A stretch of 64,000 nucleotides of DNA from NCBI GenBank assembly GCA_963971425.1, contig OZ020522.1, positions 1,710,168 through 1,774,167 of the forward strand. Reading direction: 5' to 3'. The DNA is from Bryoerythrophyllum caledonicum (taxonomy: Eukaryota; Streptophyta; Bryopsida; Pottiales; Pottiaceae). Under the pieces are notes generated by a model. That model was not told the DNA's origin, made no database searches, and worked only from the letters and a program-made list of their open reading frames with translations. Shown piece after piece: positions 37,182-49,184 of the stretch (positions are counted from its first letter, which is position 1; every line of letters begins with the position of its first letter). The translations under genes and the position numbers were made by a program.

Positions 37182-37645
37182 CTAAACCCCGAGAGGCCCG
37201 AGGCATTTTCATACTAAAATCACTTCAAAACTACTCGTTCTCGTGCAATGAGTAAGGAGGGAAACAAAAAACTTTTATTTCTTCATCTAACCCTAGGATC
37301 TCAACGAAGACTCATTAAGTAACATCCTCACAAAATTTCATTAACTTTGACCGCACAAATTGAAAGATTATAGTGTTTGAAGTAGAAAAAACCATCCATT
37401 CTCTTACTTGCCGTGAGTGGATCAACAAACTTTGACTTCACTTGGTGTCAAGTTTTTGCACTACACAAGGTCTAAACCCATTATCAGTATGTTGATCATG
37501 ATGTTATTTCCTCGTACTCCAATTTTTAGAGGTAGAATAGGGGTGTAGCATATTCAAAAAAATATAAAATACATATTGACGCCAAAAGGAACCTGCCCAA
37601 TCTTCCAAGTCCCCCGAGGGGACTCTTGGGCCTTCACAGGTTTAA
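37182..37645 (-). mobile_element. TTAA-type TIR repeat, copy 12 (deleted)
   Basis: Reverse orientation. Left end CTAAACCCCGAGAGGCCC, right end GGGCCTTCACAGGTTTAA. Only 464 bp: half the interior is missing after 37555. Confidence 0.7.
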
Positions 37646-39454
37646 GGGGGATATGAGAAACTCGGGTGCACATTTGAAGTAACTTATGGGTAGGTACGTT
37701 CACTACGAATATTTGGATGAAATACAGGGCACACGTGCACCGAGAATGTCGTTATATTGCACCATGTACGTCGACATTAATGGGAGAACGGTATACACTC
37801 CAATTCCTCGACGTACAACATGAATTTCAACTATGAACCTCATCTTAGAGTTGCTGGACATCACATCTGGGTGGGTGGTTGGTCAGGTATTTAGCGGAAG
37901 TGGAGCAATACGAGTGGCCAACAGTGAGACTCTTGTCGTCACTGTGAAATAACGACTGTATGGTTGACGTCCACGTTCTAACACTATTTGTGAGGAGAGC
38001 TTACCAAAGGGATAAAGTTCACTCGCACAAATGGGGCTGTTTTAAACACTCTAAATTCAATCTTGCAGACCTTTAATTTTTAAGCACAAGTTCACCAAAG
38101 AAGAGTCGAATCTAGAGTGCACTGTCCAGAACAACCTCATATGTGCTAGACTTGGTTCCATGGGTGATCTTAAAAAAAAAACGCTTTGCCTCCGACGATC
38201 TCCAACTCTTTTCTTTATTTTAAAAATAAATTTCCTTCTTGCCCATGTCCTTTGTCTTAAATAACCGCAAAAACTCTTGATAGACTGGTGCAGTTTTTCT
38301 ACTGTAGTCCAGCTGGAAACAATATTGAAAGAAGAAAAGAATTTGTATCTTGGCTCTCTCATCTAAGTTGAGAACAATTTTTTTATTTAATAGCTGATCA
38401 TGCGATCCATGCCAGCTGCGAGTAGATCCATGCATTCAGCTCTCTCGTAGACTTCTTTTCCCCTGCCACAGTTCCTTCAGTACAAGTGCACAGTGAGGAT
38501 GAAAAAAACTCGCTGTAACCTATACAGGAAGTTTCAGAAAGCACTGCAATGCGAACTGTAGTATGGACAGCAAGTTGAAGGAACTGCATCACCTACTAAA
38601 TCAATACACAGATGTCTACGTTCACATCATCTTCAACACCCGATCGCTTGCTGTTCCTGGAAGGATGTCAGCATGACCGGCCAAGACGCTCTTCATAATC
38701 ATCACTGTGTCACTGATCGTCATGTGAAGCTAACTAAGGTGATGTTAGTTGTGTAGCACTGACGGCAAACCTTGACCCGGTAAAGGAAGCTTGTCCACGT
38801 TAAAGCTGCTGCAAAAGCTGTCGAACCGGGCTGACATCACGCACTCGTGGGGTAGCTGCATGCACCACCTTGATAGTATAGATAAATGGTGGTCACAGAT
38901 TAATTTCATGTGTATATTAGAGCTCTTTTTATGTTTAGCCAGGATGCGACTGATAAAGCAACGAACTGTTGAATGGTGACAAAAAGTGTGTACCGCGGAC
39001 GGACGTGCTCCCCTCGACGTTGTTCACACTACGCACCGACCCTGCCATCATCACCATTGAAACTCGATTGCCAATAAGTGAGACATCTCCATTTTACCTT
39101 TGGATTCCACCATTAGTTTTCTACACAGTGATCGAAACCTTTACAATCTGGCTGCAAGTGCCTGCAGGGAATCCGTCAGTGCTACACGCCAACAAGCCTC
39201 AAAGCTTCCAGAGTATGCTGCCTTCCACTCCGTACAAGAGCAAAGTTTATGTTAAAATAAAATTAGTAAAATCATCCGGGGTTCTATTGGCATCAAATTG
39301 TCGCTTATATCTTCTTTTTTTACTTCTGGTTTTGGAAGGGGGGGGGAGGAAATTACATATAATTTAGAGTTGCATGTGCCAAAGTCTCCCGGAGTTTCGC
39401 TAAGATTGTACCACTTTTTAATTTGATACACTATACTTTTTTTTCTAGTAGCAG
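37646..39454. other. Unassigned intergenic
   Basis: Frames at 38057-38362 (-) and 38969-39367 (+, 132 codons) are open but carry no motif or splice support. I see no repeat ends. Confidence 0.35.
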
Positions 39455-39578
39455 GTCTCCAAAAGAGGCCCAAAGGAGGTTGGCATGAATAAAGTGTTTG
39501 TTTGTTTCCGTCACTATTTCTTTATCCAAGGGACAAGGAAAAGTGGGTGGGAACTACTGGCCCCTTTCAAGGATAGAC
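39455..39578 (-). repeat. Solo LINE 3' tail
   Basis: In reverse it matches the LINE 3' UTR: GTCTATCCTTGAAAGGGG, AGTAGTTCC, AAACAAACACTTTATTCATG. 5'-truncated like the copies at 18900 and 50450. Confidence 0.6.
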
Positions 39579-39587
39579 ACTTGCTCT

Positions 39588-39928
39588 GCACTGCGGATGG
39601 GGCCTCCGTTGGGCCCCAACCGGCGAGCGTAGGGCCCGAGTTGAGCTTAACCAACCCCGATGTGCTTGCCCCGACAAAAGATGGGAGGAGGGTTGCAAAC
39701 CATTTGTTTACCCCTTCTGATTCACCTCATGTGTTTCCAATGAGTTCCCATGTGTTCCCAATGAGTTCCAAGTGAGCCCCATGTGCGTTTATATCTCGTT
39801 TCCAGACTATTCCCAATGTGTTCCGGCTGGCTGATAAAAAAAATTCAATCACGTTCCAATTTTACTTTTTCCCTTGGTGGGGCCCACCACGTCTCCTTGG
39901 GGCCGGAATGACACCCCATCCGCACTCA
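39588..39928. mobile_element. Small TIR element
   Basis: TGCGGATGGGG near 39592 recurs inverted as CCCCATCCGCA near 39917-39927. Both ends continue into GGCCCC-rich sequence. The interior has a short repeated phrase, GTGTTCCCAATGAGTTCC, near 39740-39770. No target duplication is certain. Confidence 0.5.
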
Positions 39929-40334
39929 TGTGCTTAATGCAACTATGTCACCAGTAACCACTAACCAACAAAGGGGAATTTCCCATGAATTTGAGCTTTA
40001 TCCCCAAGGGGAAATTACATATTCATTTATATGTATTTATTTGGTGTTGGTGTGTGGTGTAAGGGCGAATCCCCATGTAATTCCCGACCTGAATTATCAG
40101 TGTAGCTTCCCTACTTGCAAAATGTAGGGAATCAAATGTAGGGCCACTTCCATGCGTCATACCTGTCAGCTATTATAATCAACCCAAGTTTTTGGGTGTC
40201 TCCTAGTTGTACCCCAATGACCTTTATTAAGAAAATATGACAAGTCTCACCTTGAAGTTCCCCATGCGTCACTTCTGCTTCAACCTAAAATGAACTAGGG
40301 GGGGTTAAACTTGGAGTCGGCCTTTAGGTGTAAA

Positions 40335-40440
40335 GTGATTGCCTGGTGGGCACGGTCTTAGTGGTGGTGCAAACAGACACTTTATTCACGCCGGTCCCCT
40401 CCGAGAACCGGCGTTCTTCTTCTTCTTCTTCTTCTTGTAA
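40335..40440 (+). repeat. Solo LINE 3' tail with (TTC)n
   Basis: GGTCTTAGTGGTGGTGCAAA, then CAGACACTTTATTCACGCCGG, ending in a run of TTC repeats (40409-40436). It matches the LINE 3' end and suggests the family ends in a TTC microsatellite rather than poly(A). Confidence 0.65.
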
Positions 40441-40639
40441 AGTGATTCTAACACAATCCATGGCGCTCTGATTAGTATGTTGGGAGGAAGGGGAGGTTGA
40501 GGGGCTTGAAATGCGGCTCCACCATGCCCGAGATAATTAGCTACACCCGATGGTTCTTTTTCAGGTATGGTGAAAAGTTGGCTACATGGAAGTGACCCGA
40601 CCCCGTCAAAGATGACGGGTCGGGCATTGCATGGAACCA

Positions 40640-41825
40640 AGCTCTAATTCGATGGGGGATTTTGTGTCTCTAGGATAACTTGATTGTTATCTTTTTGTCT
40701 TTTTATGAAGGAGGTTGGCATCACATAATATATGGCAATATTGTTGATGTTTTTAAAGGAGTGACAGATAGTGGAGATGGGTATTTTAAATCTGTCTTTG
40801 AGTTCTCTCATTGGTCGTATGTGTGTTGTGGCTCTGGCTCTAGCGGTGATAATGATGATGGGGTCTATTTTCCAACCTAGGTCTTTTATGCTACTTATGA
40901 GTGGTATGTATTTGTTGGTTCTGTTAGTGATAGTTTGAGCCGAGAATCTATCATAACAAAACTATGCAAATTCGATGAATTGGATGGTTAGATTGGGGTG
41001 GATTGTGTTTGGAAGGGTGGCTATGTATTTTAGGCCTCACACCCATAATATATTTGGTTTAAATCTGACATTGCAGTGGCATCTTTGTGTGTCGCATGTG
41101 CAAGGAAGTAGCCAACTTGGAACTGTGTTTTCTTGTGGATTAGTGTGGAATGTTCTAGCTTTCATGAGCGTGTAACATCATGATTTACTCCAAGAGATAA
41201 GTAATTTTCTCATTTCTCATACGACTTTATTATGCCGTTTGGTAATTAATGTATGTATGTGTGGTTGTTGACATTTTATGAGGACGTGGAGCGGGGTATC
41301 CGGATCCTTTGACTCGGAGATTGGGCATGTGATGTTGGGAAACCTTTCAAATCCAAAAAATAATTGTTTGCAGGCATTGCCAATGTATTGGCATGTTTGG
41401 AATTTGATCAAACAAGTTATTTGGATGTATGTGATGTTGGGGCACTTCCAAAAACCTGTAGTTAGTATCGTGTCAATGTTTGGGTTGTTGAGCCATTTTT
41501 CTATGTTCAGAAATTGGGAGGCTATTATTTCTAGATTATTAATCCAGTCGTGCTTTTGTAGATGTTTGTTTAGAAATCTTATAGGGCCTTTTTCCGGTGT
41601 AGCTCCCATATTTTGCAATTCACCTCTATGGTAGTAGTAAGGTGTGGGGTGAGCATGTTCGTGAGGTTTCGAGGCTATTTCATACTGTGATTTGATGCTT
41701 CCGTCTTTGGCTAATTTGTTTGCTACTTCATTGCCTTGGATGTTGACATGGGCTCTGACTTTAGAAGGGTGGTGTTTTGAGCTCTTTGTGATAGAAGGTT
41801 AACTATTGAGGATATGATAGTTTGG
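40640..41825 (-). mobile_element. 5'-truncated LINE, second copy
   Basis: On the minus strand it begins within RNase H (KVRAHVNIQGNEVANKLAKDG, about 41770-41700). It continues through GPIRFLNKHLQKHDWINN and the finger-like GFERFPNITCPIS...HVLIKC...RHNKVV (41618-41217) to the C-terminal domain (LGWKIDPIIIITARARATTH, about 40900-40840), ending near 40640. Each part aligns with the LINE at 12236-16960. Several stops make it inactive. Its expected 3' tail is not contiguous; the tail at 40335-40440 has the opposite orientation. Confidence 0.75.
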
Positions 41826-42418
41826 TTTGGATACTTTTGGAAACTTTGGTAGCATTTCACAAACTTTGGTGAGGAACATTGTCCAATATCATAGCATTGC
41901 TAGACGTCAAAGTTTGCATCCGTAGCCGACAATACCTCAATTTTCTTCACTTTAGTAACTTACTAAATCAATAAATTAAGATTTGGTAATATTTTGATAT
42001 GATATTTCTTCAATCAAATATAGAACAACTTGGTGGTCTTAAATTCATATAACTGTCCCTAGAGGACCATAGTTCCTAAAATCACTCCAAAAACGCACTC
42101 CAAACATTTGGAAACAAATTTCAAGGCGGAGCAAGATGAGCATCTACCACAACTAGCACCACCAAAATTGATGGAGGTATTGTGAACTGTAGAGATTTTC
42201 GTGAAGTGGGATCACGATGCTATGTACTCATTGAATACATAACCTATTATGCTTGTAGATTCTCCGAAGCCTCTTGTGCTTGTAGGGCTTAAAGGGTCGC
42301 GACAACCTTGTTGTGACAAGATCAAGGATGAAGGAAATTCTGCATCCGTAAGAAATCTTGAGTCGATGAAACCATGAGCAACAAATGGAATGAAAGAAAA
42401 CATGGTCAAATACGACCC
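41826..42418. other. Intergenic, nothing recognised
   Basis: No coding or repeat signal. Confidence 0.4.
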
Positions 42419-42421
42419 TAA

Positions 42422-42923
42422 GGGCCGTTTCACACCATGTCGAGTCGAGAGCCCGTCCGTCAAAATTTCTGCTCAAACTATGGCGAGAGTACAAACTTTT
42501 GGATTAAAAAAACACTAAAATATATATATTGAAGCCTTTGGGCGGTTGTGGTGTGAAGCCCCAAAGCCCAAGTCCAAAGTCCAAACCCCAAATCATTACG
42601 CCAAAAAAATCAGCCAAAAAATTCGGCCTCTTTCATCTAACAACCCAGATCTTGTGAGGTTTTGATCATTTTATTGAAAAAATCGACGGACTTTAGCAGG
42701 AAGTTCGGGTCCGCTAAAAACGGTGTCCCAATTTTGCTCGAGAGCCCGTCGCCTTGGCACCAAAACTCTCCAAAAGTACTGCCATGTAGGCACATTGGAA
42801 GTCGACGGCCTTTGGACTTTGGCCTTTGGTGTGAAGGCCGAAAGGCCGGACTTTGGCCATTCAAGCAATCTCGTTGGTGGAAACTGATGGACTCTCGATC
42901 TTGGATTTGGTGTGAAGCAGCCC
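42422..42923 (+). mobile_element. Tourist-like TIR element, copy B
   Basis: GGGCCGTTTCACACCA at the left, TGGTGTGAAGCAGCCC at the right, flanked by TAA on both sides (42419-42421, 42924-42926). 502 bp. Interior phrases such as CCAAGTCCAAAGTCCAAACCCC and TTTGCTCGAGAG are shared with the element at 8621-9203. Confidence 0.8.
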
Positions 42924-42926
42924 TAA

Positions 42927-43501
42927 ACTACCAAGTGATAGTGGACAGATACCCAAACCGAATGGAGTGGTTGCGGGTTCAATTCCCGGCTGTGAAAATC
43001 TTCCCTCTTCTTGACAGAAACACTTGCCACGAGTTGCTAATTTTTTTAAATATTAGAAAAAATTCACAGAAAAGAAGAGCGAAAATTTACTTTTTCTAGA
43101 GGCGGAAGGAATCGGACATAGCCAGTGGGTTGGTGATTGGACCGTTGCTCCGCGTTCCGAGTGCGCTCTGTAGCTGGTGGACCAACGCAACTCCTCCCCT
43201 CCCTCGCATTGTCCGTGCCGCGGCCTAGTCACCCATGGACTCTCCCTTTCCCTGCCACATTCACCGCGCGGTATAATTGAGTAAAATATCATTGCACGCT
43301 CATTCAATTCTATATATTATATAACTATTCCCACCAGGCTTGCACTCGAAGATAGCAGCAAGTCCTACAAATCTCGTCGCTTCGGTTCCAATTTAAGACA
43401 GGTAAAACATGTGAGCTCCTCGATTGCTATTCGTGGCTCTGGCTATGGTGTCGGGAGACTGGACGTGCTAGAATTGGCGTGCTGCATTGCGACACCTCGT
43501 C
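42927..43501 (+). promoter_or_regulatory. Upstream region of HD-Zip copy B
   Basis: Short intergenic region between the Tourist-like element and the HD-Zip start. A TATA-like stretch (CTATATATTATATAAC) lies near 43309. It shares no visible similarity with the upstream region of copy A, so the two genes probably have different promoters. Confidence 0.4.
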
Positions 43502-44999
43502 ATGGCGGTTGCGAGTTATGGCGGAAGTCTACATAACTTAATGTTGAATCAAAAAGATCAGAACGCGGATACTCTGGTGGCGATGCTCGGGTCGTGCTCT
43601 CCGCACATCAGCTTGCAGCAAGGTGAGTTCATTTGCACGGTCTCGTCACCAGAAATGTGGTAGCATGGTGTATGGATGTCAGGAGAGCGGTCACGGGATC
43701 TGGTGGCGCTGATCGCCCGTGTGGTGGTGGAGTGTACTTGCAGTGTCGCGATCCATGGCGGGGTTCGAGGAGGTGACGAGCATCGGGGCGCAGAAGCGGG
43801 GGCTCTACAGCTGTGTGGGGCCGTATGGCGACGGGGGCGCAGAGCTGGAGCCGGGCAGCGAGGACGGCGACGAGCTGGGCAGCGATGAGCTCTCGCCGGG
43901 CGGGCACGTGGAGAAGAAGCGGCGGCTGTCGTTCGACCAGGTGCGCGCGCTGGAGCGCAACTTCGACGTGGACAACAAGCTGGAGCCGGAGCGCAAAATG
44001 CAGCTGGCCAAGGAGCTCGGGCTGCAGCCGCGCCAGGTCGCCGTGTGGTTCCAGAACCGGCGCGCGCGCTGGAAGATCAAGCAGCTGGAGCGCGACTTCG
44101 AGGCGCTCACCCAAGACTACCACCGCCTCCAGGCCGACATGGACGCCGTCACGCGCGACAAAAACTCGCTCAAGGCCCAGGTACCACTTCCCCTCGACGA
44201 GCAGCATATCCCAGGCTGTCTCCCCGCCCTCGCTCTGAAATCCGCGCCAAAATGTCCGCGCTGCAGAGCGTCTGTTCGACAGTTCCGTGCTGTTACAGTG
44301 GTCACGCCATAGCCAGCTGCGCCAGTGACGCCACTTGAATCAAACGCGTACTTTCGCCGATCATAGTGCATAATTTCTAATCCGTTTGGCCCGCTGCCTG
44401 ATCAGGTGAACCGCCTCAACGGGATTCCTACCGACGACGACAACGCCACGCCAGGCGAGTCCGAGCAATGCCGGAGCGATGATCGCCCGGCCTCGCCTGC
44501 GCAGTCCGACAGATCCGACATCGACGACCCCGCACGCACGAACCTGTCGCCCGCTGCAGACATCCCCGCGGACTCGGCCCCCGGAGCAGCAGGAGCAGCG
44601 GCGGGGCCCGTGAAGCGCACGGCGAGCTCCGACAGCATCAACTCCAGCGGCCTGACGGACAGCCCGTGCAGCAGCGACATGAGCCGGGTCGAGCTGCAGC
44701 CACGTGCCATGGGTACGAGCTGCTGTGGCCCCCGCGACAGCAACAACAACAACAATACTAACAGTAGCTCCTCGTCCTCCGGTGAATGGGCCCAGTTTGC
44801 GCCCGAGGGCTTCGCGGGCCCGCATCTGATGGCGCCGGAGCCCCTCGTGGACGACCAGCTCTCGTTGCACGTCGCCAGCTTCCACGACGTCCACCGCGGC
44901 GGCGGAGCAGTGAAGGCCGAAGACAACATGGAGCACGCGTTCCTGCTCTCGCGCCTGGACGACCAGCCCGTGCTGCCCAGCTGGTGGGACTGGGCATGA
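43502..44999 (+). CDS. Class I HD-Zip transcription factor, copy B
   Basis: Paralogue of the gene at 20578-22088. Exons 43502-43622, 43744-44180 and 44406-44999; introns of 121 nt (AAG|GTGAGT...TTGCAG) and 225 nt (CAG|GTACCA...ATCAG). The protein is 383 aa. Residues 1-40 are from exon 1, an acidic region is at about 70-92, the homeodomain at about 97-153 ([10 protein letters not shown]), and the leucine zipper at about 155-193, crossed by intron 2. A Ser/Asn-rich tail ends in LPSWWDWA. The start is fixed by an in-frame TAG 30 nt upstream. Compared with copy A, the homeodomain and zipper part encoded by exon 2 is identical. Eight residues differ between V41 and the homeodomain and about five in exon 3, while the first 25 residues differ strongly. 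A polyadenylation-type AATAAA lies at 45710-45715. Likely functional and likely overlapping in target choice with copy A. Confidence 0.9.
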
Positions 45000-45705
45000 T
45001 TGATCATCCGCCATCCCCACTGGAGCACCTTCTCGCGCTGCTGACATGCCACTCTCGCATCACCCCAGACCCCGTGGCGCGGCTTACCCCAGCTGCTCAA
45101 TGTACCATTTGTACCAGTACTCACACGTGATCCCACCCATGGGTCGGCTGCCACCAGACCATGACAGGGTGGTGCTGATAATGAATAACTCTGCCGTCAG
45201 TCAGGATCAGGCGTGGATGAATCAGTCATTTTGGCATGCTACTATTTCAGTCGCAGGCTTGTGTATGGAGCTCCGATCCATGGTTGATTCATGCGGCCAT
45301 GCCGTTGCTTGGTCCAGTAAAGACCGTGGTCCTGTGCTCGAGGTGGTTTGTGGGGGAAGAGCAGGTAGTGCTGTAGAAGAACCTTAGTAGAAGCAGCCGT
45401 CTATCGACAAGTGCCTATTGTGGATGCAATACATTGGAGAGTTCACACGGCATGGATGAATAACACCAACACCAGAAATGTCCCAGGCTGTGGAACGGGC
45501 ACCAGTGAATGAGGCTTGGGGATGCTTCCGGTTGTGCAGCCTTGACTGGATGGTGCAGCTTGGGCAGAGGCCATGTAAGTGTACATAAGGAATGAATAAG
45601 TGGGGGCATTGGTACTGGCAAGGGAATGCAAGAATGGCTGAGGGGCAACTGGTGGGAGTTTACATGGCGACCGCCATGTTTCATCTGTCATGCTGCAGCA
45701 CTCTT
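43577..45705 (+). repeat. Inverted duplication, right arm (HD-Zip copy B)
   Basis: Counterpart of 19860-22004. Identity is highest from mid exon 1 to the stop, including introns, and declines in the 3' UTR, where copy B has extra sequence near 45205-45238. Confidence 0.85.
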
Positions 45706-45715
45706 TGAAAATAAA

Positions 45716-48331
45716 GCTATGCCTGACCCCTTGCATGTTGCACATACGGTGACATCTGATGTGTGGTGGGAACTGGCTTTGATATGTGAAGGAAGTTATG
45801 CTTGCTGCTGTATGTAACATATGGTATATGCTCATGTGGACTGCTATGTGTTTTGGGTGTCTTGGACAAATATTCACTTTGGTACTTGTGTTGTGTATGT
45901 TTTTTTAAGAAGCTATGTGTTGTGGCTGATGGAAGCATGGGTGCACATCTGTTTCATGTGCATTGCAGTTGTCTTCATTTGTTTAGATTGTCAGTGAACA
46001 CTATAATGTAGAACATTTCAAGGATTGTCAGTGAACACTTAAACCCTACATAAAATTTCGAGGACAATAATCATTGTAAATAATTGTTTTCCATTCAAAC
46101 TTTTTTATATATATATTTTTAGAGAGTTCATTGGATGGGTTAGCATCAGATGATGATGAAACTTGCCTATTGAGGTAATCACGTTTAACCTAAAGAAGAA
46201 AATGTTTGGGGCATGAATTTCAGAGTTAGCATAATTTGTGTTTGACATGAATTTTCTTCAAATTTTCTTCAAAAAATCACGGTAATTTCAAATTTTTCAC
46301 CAGAAAATTTGTGATGTGACATAAGCCATTTAAAAAAGACTTGTGATTTCTTTTTTTAAAGTAAAAAAACAATTCCAAATATATTTGTTGAAAAATTAGA
46401 GCACGCAATAGAATGAAAACTGGAAATGATGCCATGGTAATAGAATGTAATATGATTTCAGCTTGAGTGATTTCACATTATATTGATAAAATGTAAATTA
46501 GTGATGAACTTCTTAAGAAATATGCCATGTTTGGTCCCATTTTTGTCACTACCTACTTCTATTTTTGTGAGCATAAAATCTTTATTTTGAATCCTTTTTC
46601 TAATTGACAGTGTGAAATGAGCTTATTTTTCCAAGAATTTTGGAAAATTGGTTAAGGATAGTTATTATTAAGCCTTAGAAATTAGAAAGGAGATTTTAGT
46701 AGACTCCTAGCCGCCACTCTTTAGAATCTGATTCAAATAGACATGGCGGCTATACTCTTTGAAATCGAGATATGAAGAGGTGTCAATTTGACTTTGAGGA
46801 CATAAGTAAAGATGGAAAAAGAAGGAAACAGTACAACACATTAGAAAATAGAATATCTTGAGTGTGTATGTCATTGAAGAGAGCTTGAGTGAATAGTTTG
46901 TTTAAAGTGTAGAAATGTTATGAATTCTGGCTCATGTTCAATTTCAAGTTGATGTTCACTTATTGTAATTACTTAAAGGAATACATTATGTCAATTCAAC
47001 AATAGTGATTTCAATTTTGCTTTGTTTAGAATGTAGAATGTCTCCAGTTTATTGTTTGATTTCACAAAGTGTGGTTTGTACATCAATATGTCATGGTTTG
47101 TATGAGAATGAGTTATGTAGAGTCAAATTGACTTAGTTGTAAAGGACTGTTTCCAGTTATCATGCATAGGTTGAGTCATGAGGAAATGAGTAACAGTCTA
47201 ATGGACATGGAGTAAGCCAGAGAGCAGTATCAGATGAAGGAGTCTTATGTCTAATTAAAGAAACACTACCCTGGTGGAGGAAAGTGTGTGAGCAGTGGTA
47301 TATTGTCAATTTGACGTACCTAATTGACAGTCATTGTTTGGTGTCCTGGAAAGGAGAGTGAATTGCGCATATTAAATAACCGGTTAATAAAATATATTTT
47401 ATTTCTATTATCAATAGAAATATTATGGTATCCTAGATATGTGATACTTATTGAGAATTGTAGTGTAATTTTGAGAAAGAAAAGCACAATGATGAGCGGA
47501 CTTATTAGTTGAATTATGAGATACATGTAGTAATAGAAGCTATGAATTAGCTTAGCTATCTAATTCATTTGTGATTCTTTATTACAAGGCTTTGGATAAA
47601 TATATTAATTTTAAATTAAAAATATTGTGATGACAATGATTTAGATAGATTATGAATTATTAAAGATTAGGAGTATGAAGTGAGAGATGTTTCTTTAGGA
47701 TTGATCACCCTTTTTAGTAACATTGAACATTAATATTTATTTTAACATCCGGAGATGAATAGTATGTCATTGTAGTGTTTTAATTCAAAATTTTCTTGTG
47801 AGTCCATAAACGGTATCTATAATTGAGAATAAGTTGTATGTAAAGGAAGGAATAATAATAAGTTAAAATAGGCACTCATGATGGAGTGATGGAGATGTCT
47901 TGGAAAAGACATGCGGGAGTTGCTTGAGATAAGTAAATTTCTTAGTTGAATTTTGTGCAAGTAGGTAGGATTTCATTTATATAAACTTAAGATTAATAAA
48001 TGAATGGCATATAGATGATGGTTACGGTCTATTTGAACAACGTTACTGTCAAATTGACTCAGGCACTGTCGATTTGAACAAGGCTATAACCGCCTGAGGA
48101 TGTCATGCCTCGGTTACTGTCAAATTGAATCACCCTTATTCCTTATAAAGATAAATGGTAATACGAGTGATTTATACTTGGGTTTTGTTTGAGAGAATAC
48201 CTTGATACATTAATTTAAGAAATATCTTCTTTGTAATATACAAGTGACCATTAATTACACAAAAAACGCTAAACAAAAAGACCTTTTCCCGAACCAATTT
48301 TATTATGTAGCTTGGGGTTAGATAGACAAAT
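45716..48331. other. AT-rich intergenic, nothing recognised
   Basis: About 2.6 kb without a credible open frame, inverted-end repeat or similarity to the repeat families of this window. Confidence 0.5.
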
Positions 48332-48625
48332 CTAAATTTTTACTCTACAATTCTCAATAGTAACATTCAATTTTTTTAAATTTTTTTTAGAGAGTTCATT
48401 GCGTTTCATGTTTTCCATGGGCTTGTCTTTGTCGCCGTTGTCGTAAACTCGACGAATTGCGTGCCAGTTCGCCCCTGCACTGTCCGCCATGAAGCCCTTG
48501 AAGTTCGTCGCCTTCAGTCCATGGTTCTTCATTGTATCATTCAAATTCTCACAGAACAGCTGCTGTGCGTCGGCATCCTCGGAGTGCATATCGCACATGG
48601 CAATTGTCATGGGGTGGTCGCACAC
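48332..48625 (-). pseudogene. MULE-like transposase fragment, second copy
   Basis: A 97-codon minus frame aligned with the transposase at 5700-5880: MTIAMCDMHSEDADAQQLF, then NFKGFMADSAGANWHAIRRV. The Trp after the GFMADSAGAN motif is intact here, showing that the TGA at 5857 in the other copy replaced a Trp codon. It stops shortly after the motif and is cut at the 5' side near 48625, so only the core of the catalytic domain remains. GC-rich compared with its surroundings. Confidence 0.7.
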
Positions 48626-48666
48626 TATGGTCTACCCCCTGGCCGAAATTGATATTCCTATCAAAC

Positions 48667-48696
48667 GAGTACGAACAAGTACGACCAGTACAAACT
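48667..48696. repeat. Cluster of GTAC motifs beside transposase fragment
   Basis: GAGTACGAACAAGTACGACC, then AGTACAAAC: three GTAC cores 11 bp apart, immediately 5' of the truncated transposase fragment on the minus strand. Confidence 0.5.
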
Positions 48697-49184
48697 GTGC
48701 AAAATTTTGAATCCCCCAGATGCCGGCGGCTTTGTTGATTCCTAGCAGATCATGGCCATCGTGCACATTGTATTTTGTCGCATGTCCGACACAATCTATC
48801 TAAGATTAGGTTGGGTTATGCATCGATTGGTGTACTTGAAATCAACCCGAGGTAAGAGGGTTTAGGGTTGATGCAACTCCGAGAGTCCTTAGGGTTTTGG
48901 TTTTTGTATTTAACATGTTTAGTTTGTTGAGTTTAGGGTTGTATCATGCTAGGGTTGCTTCTTCTGCGAGCAATGGCAAATGCCCACAATGCCAATAGAC
49001 GTGCGGGAACAAAGATGAAGGGTCTTCCTTCTCTGTAGTCGATCCAACCCTGTTATTTGTTTGGAAATTGTCATGCTTTTGTGCATATTGCTGTGACGTT
49101 GATTGCACTAATTGAGTCAATAAATTTCATGTTGAGGGTTGAGAATTGGTGAAATTAAAACCATCCAACATTATCAACGTATGA

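Noticed and set aside
38969-39367. 132-codon + strand ORF as a gene
   Set aside because: No motif, no homologue in the window, and the end is low-complexity (Leu run, poly-G).
42955-42995. tRNA-like T-arm phrase GGGTTCAATTCCCG
   Set aside because: No matching acceptor, D or anticodon arms could be folded around it.
19860-45705. HD-Zip inverted copies as two LTRs or as two haplotypes of one locus
   Set aside because: They are inverted, contain complete genes with different promoters and 3' indels, and lie 21 kb apart with unrelated flanks.
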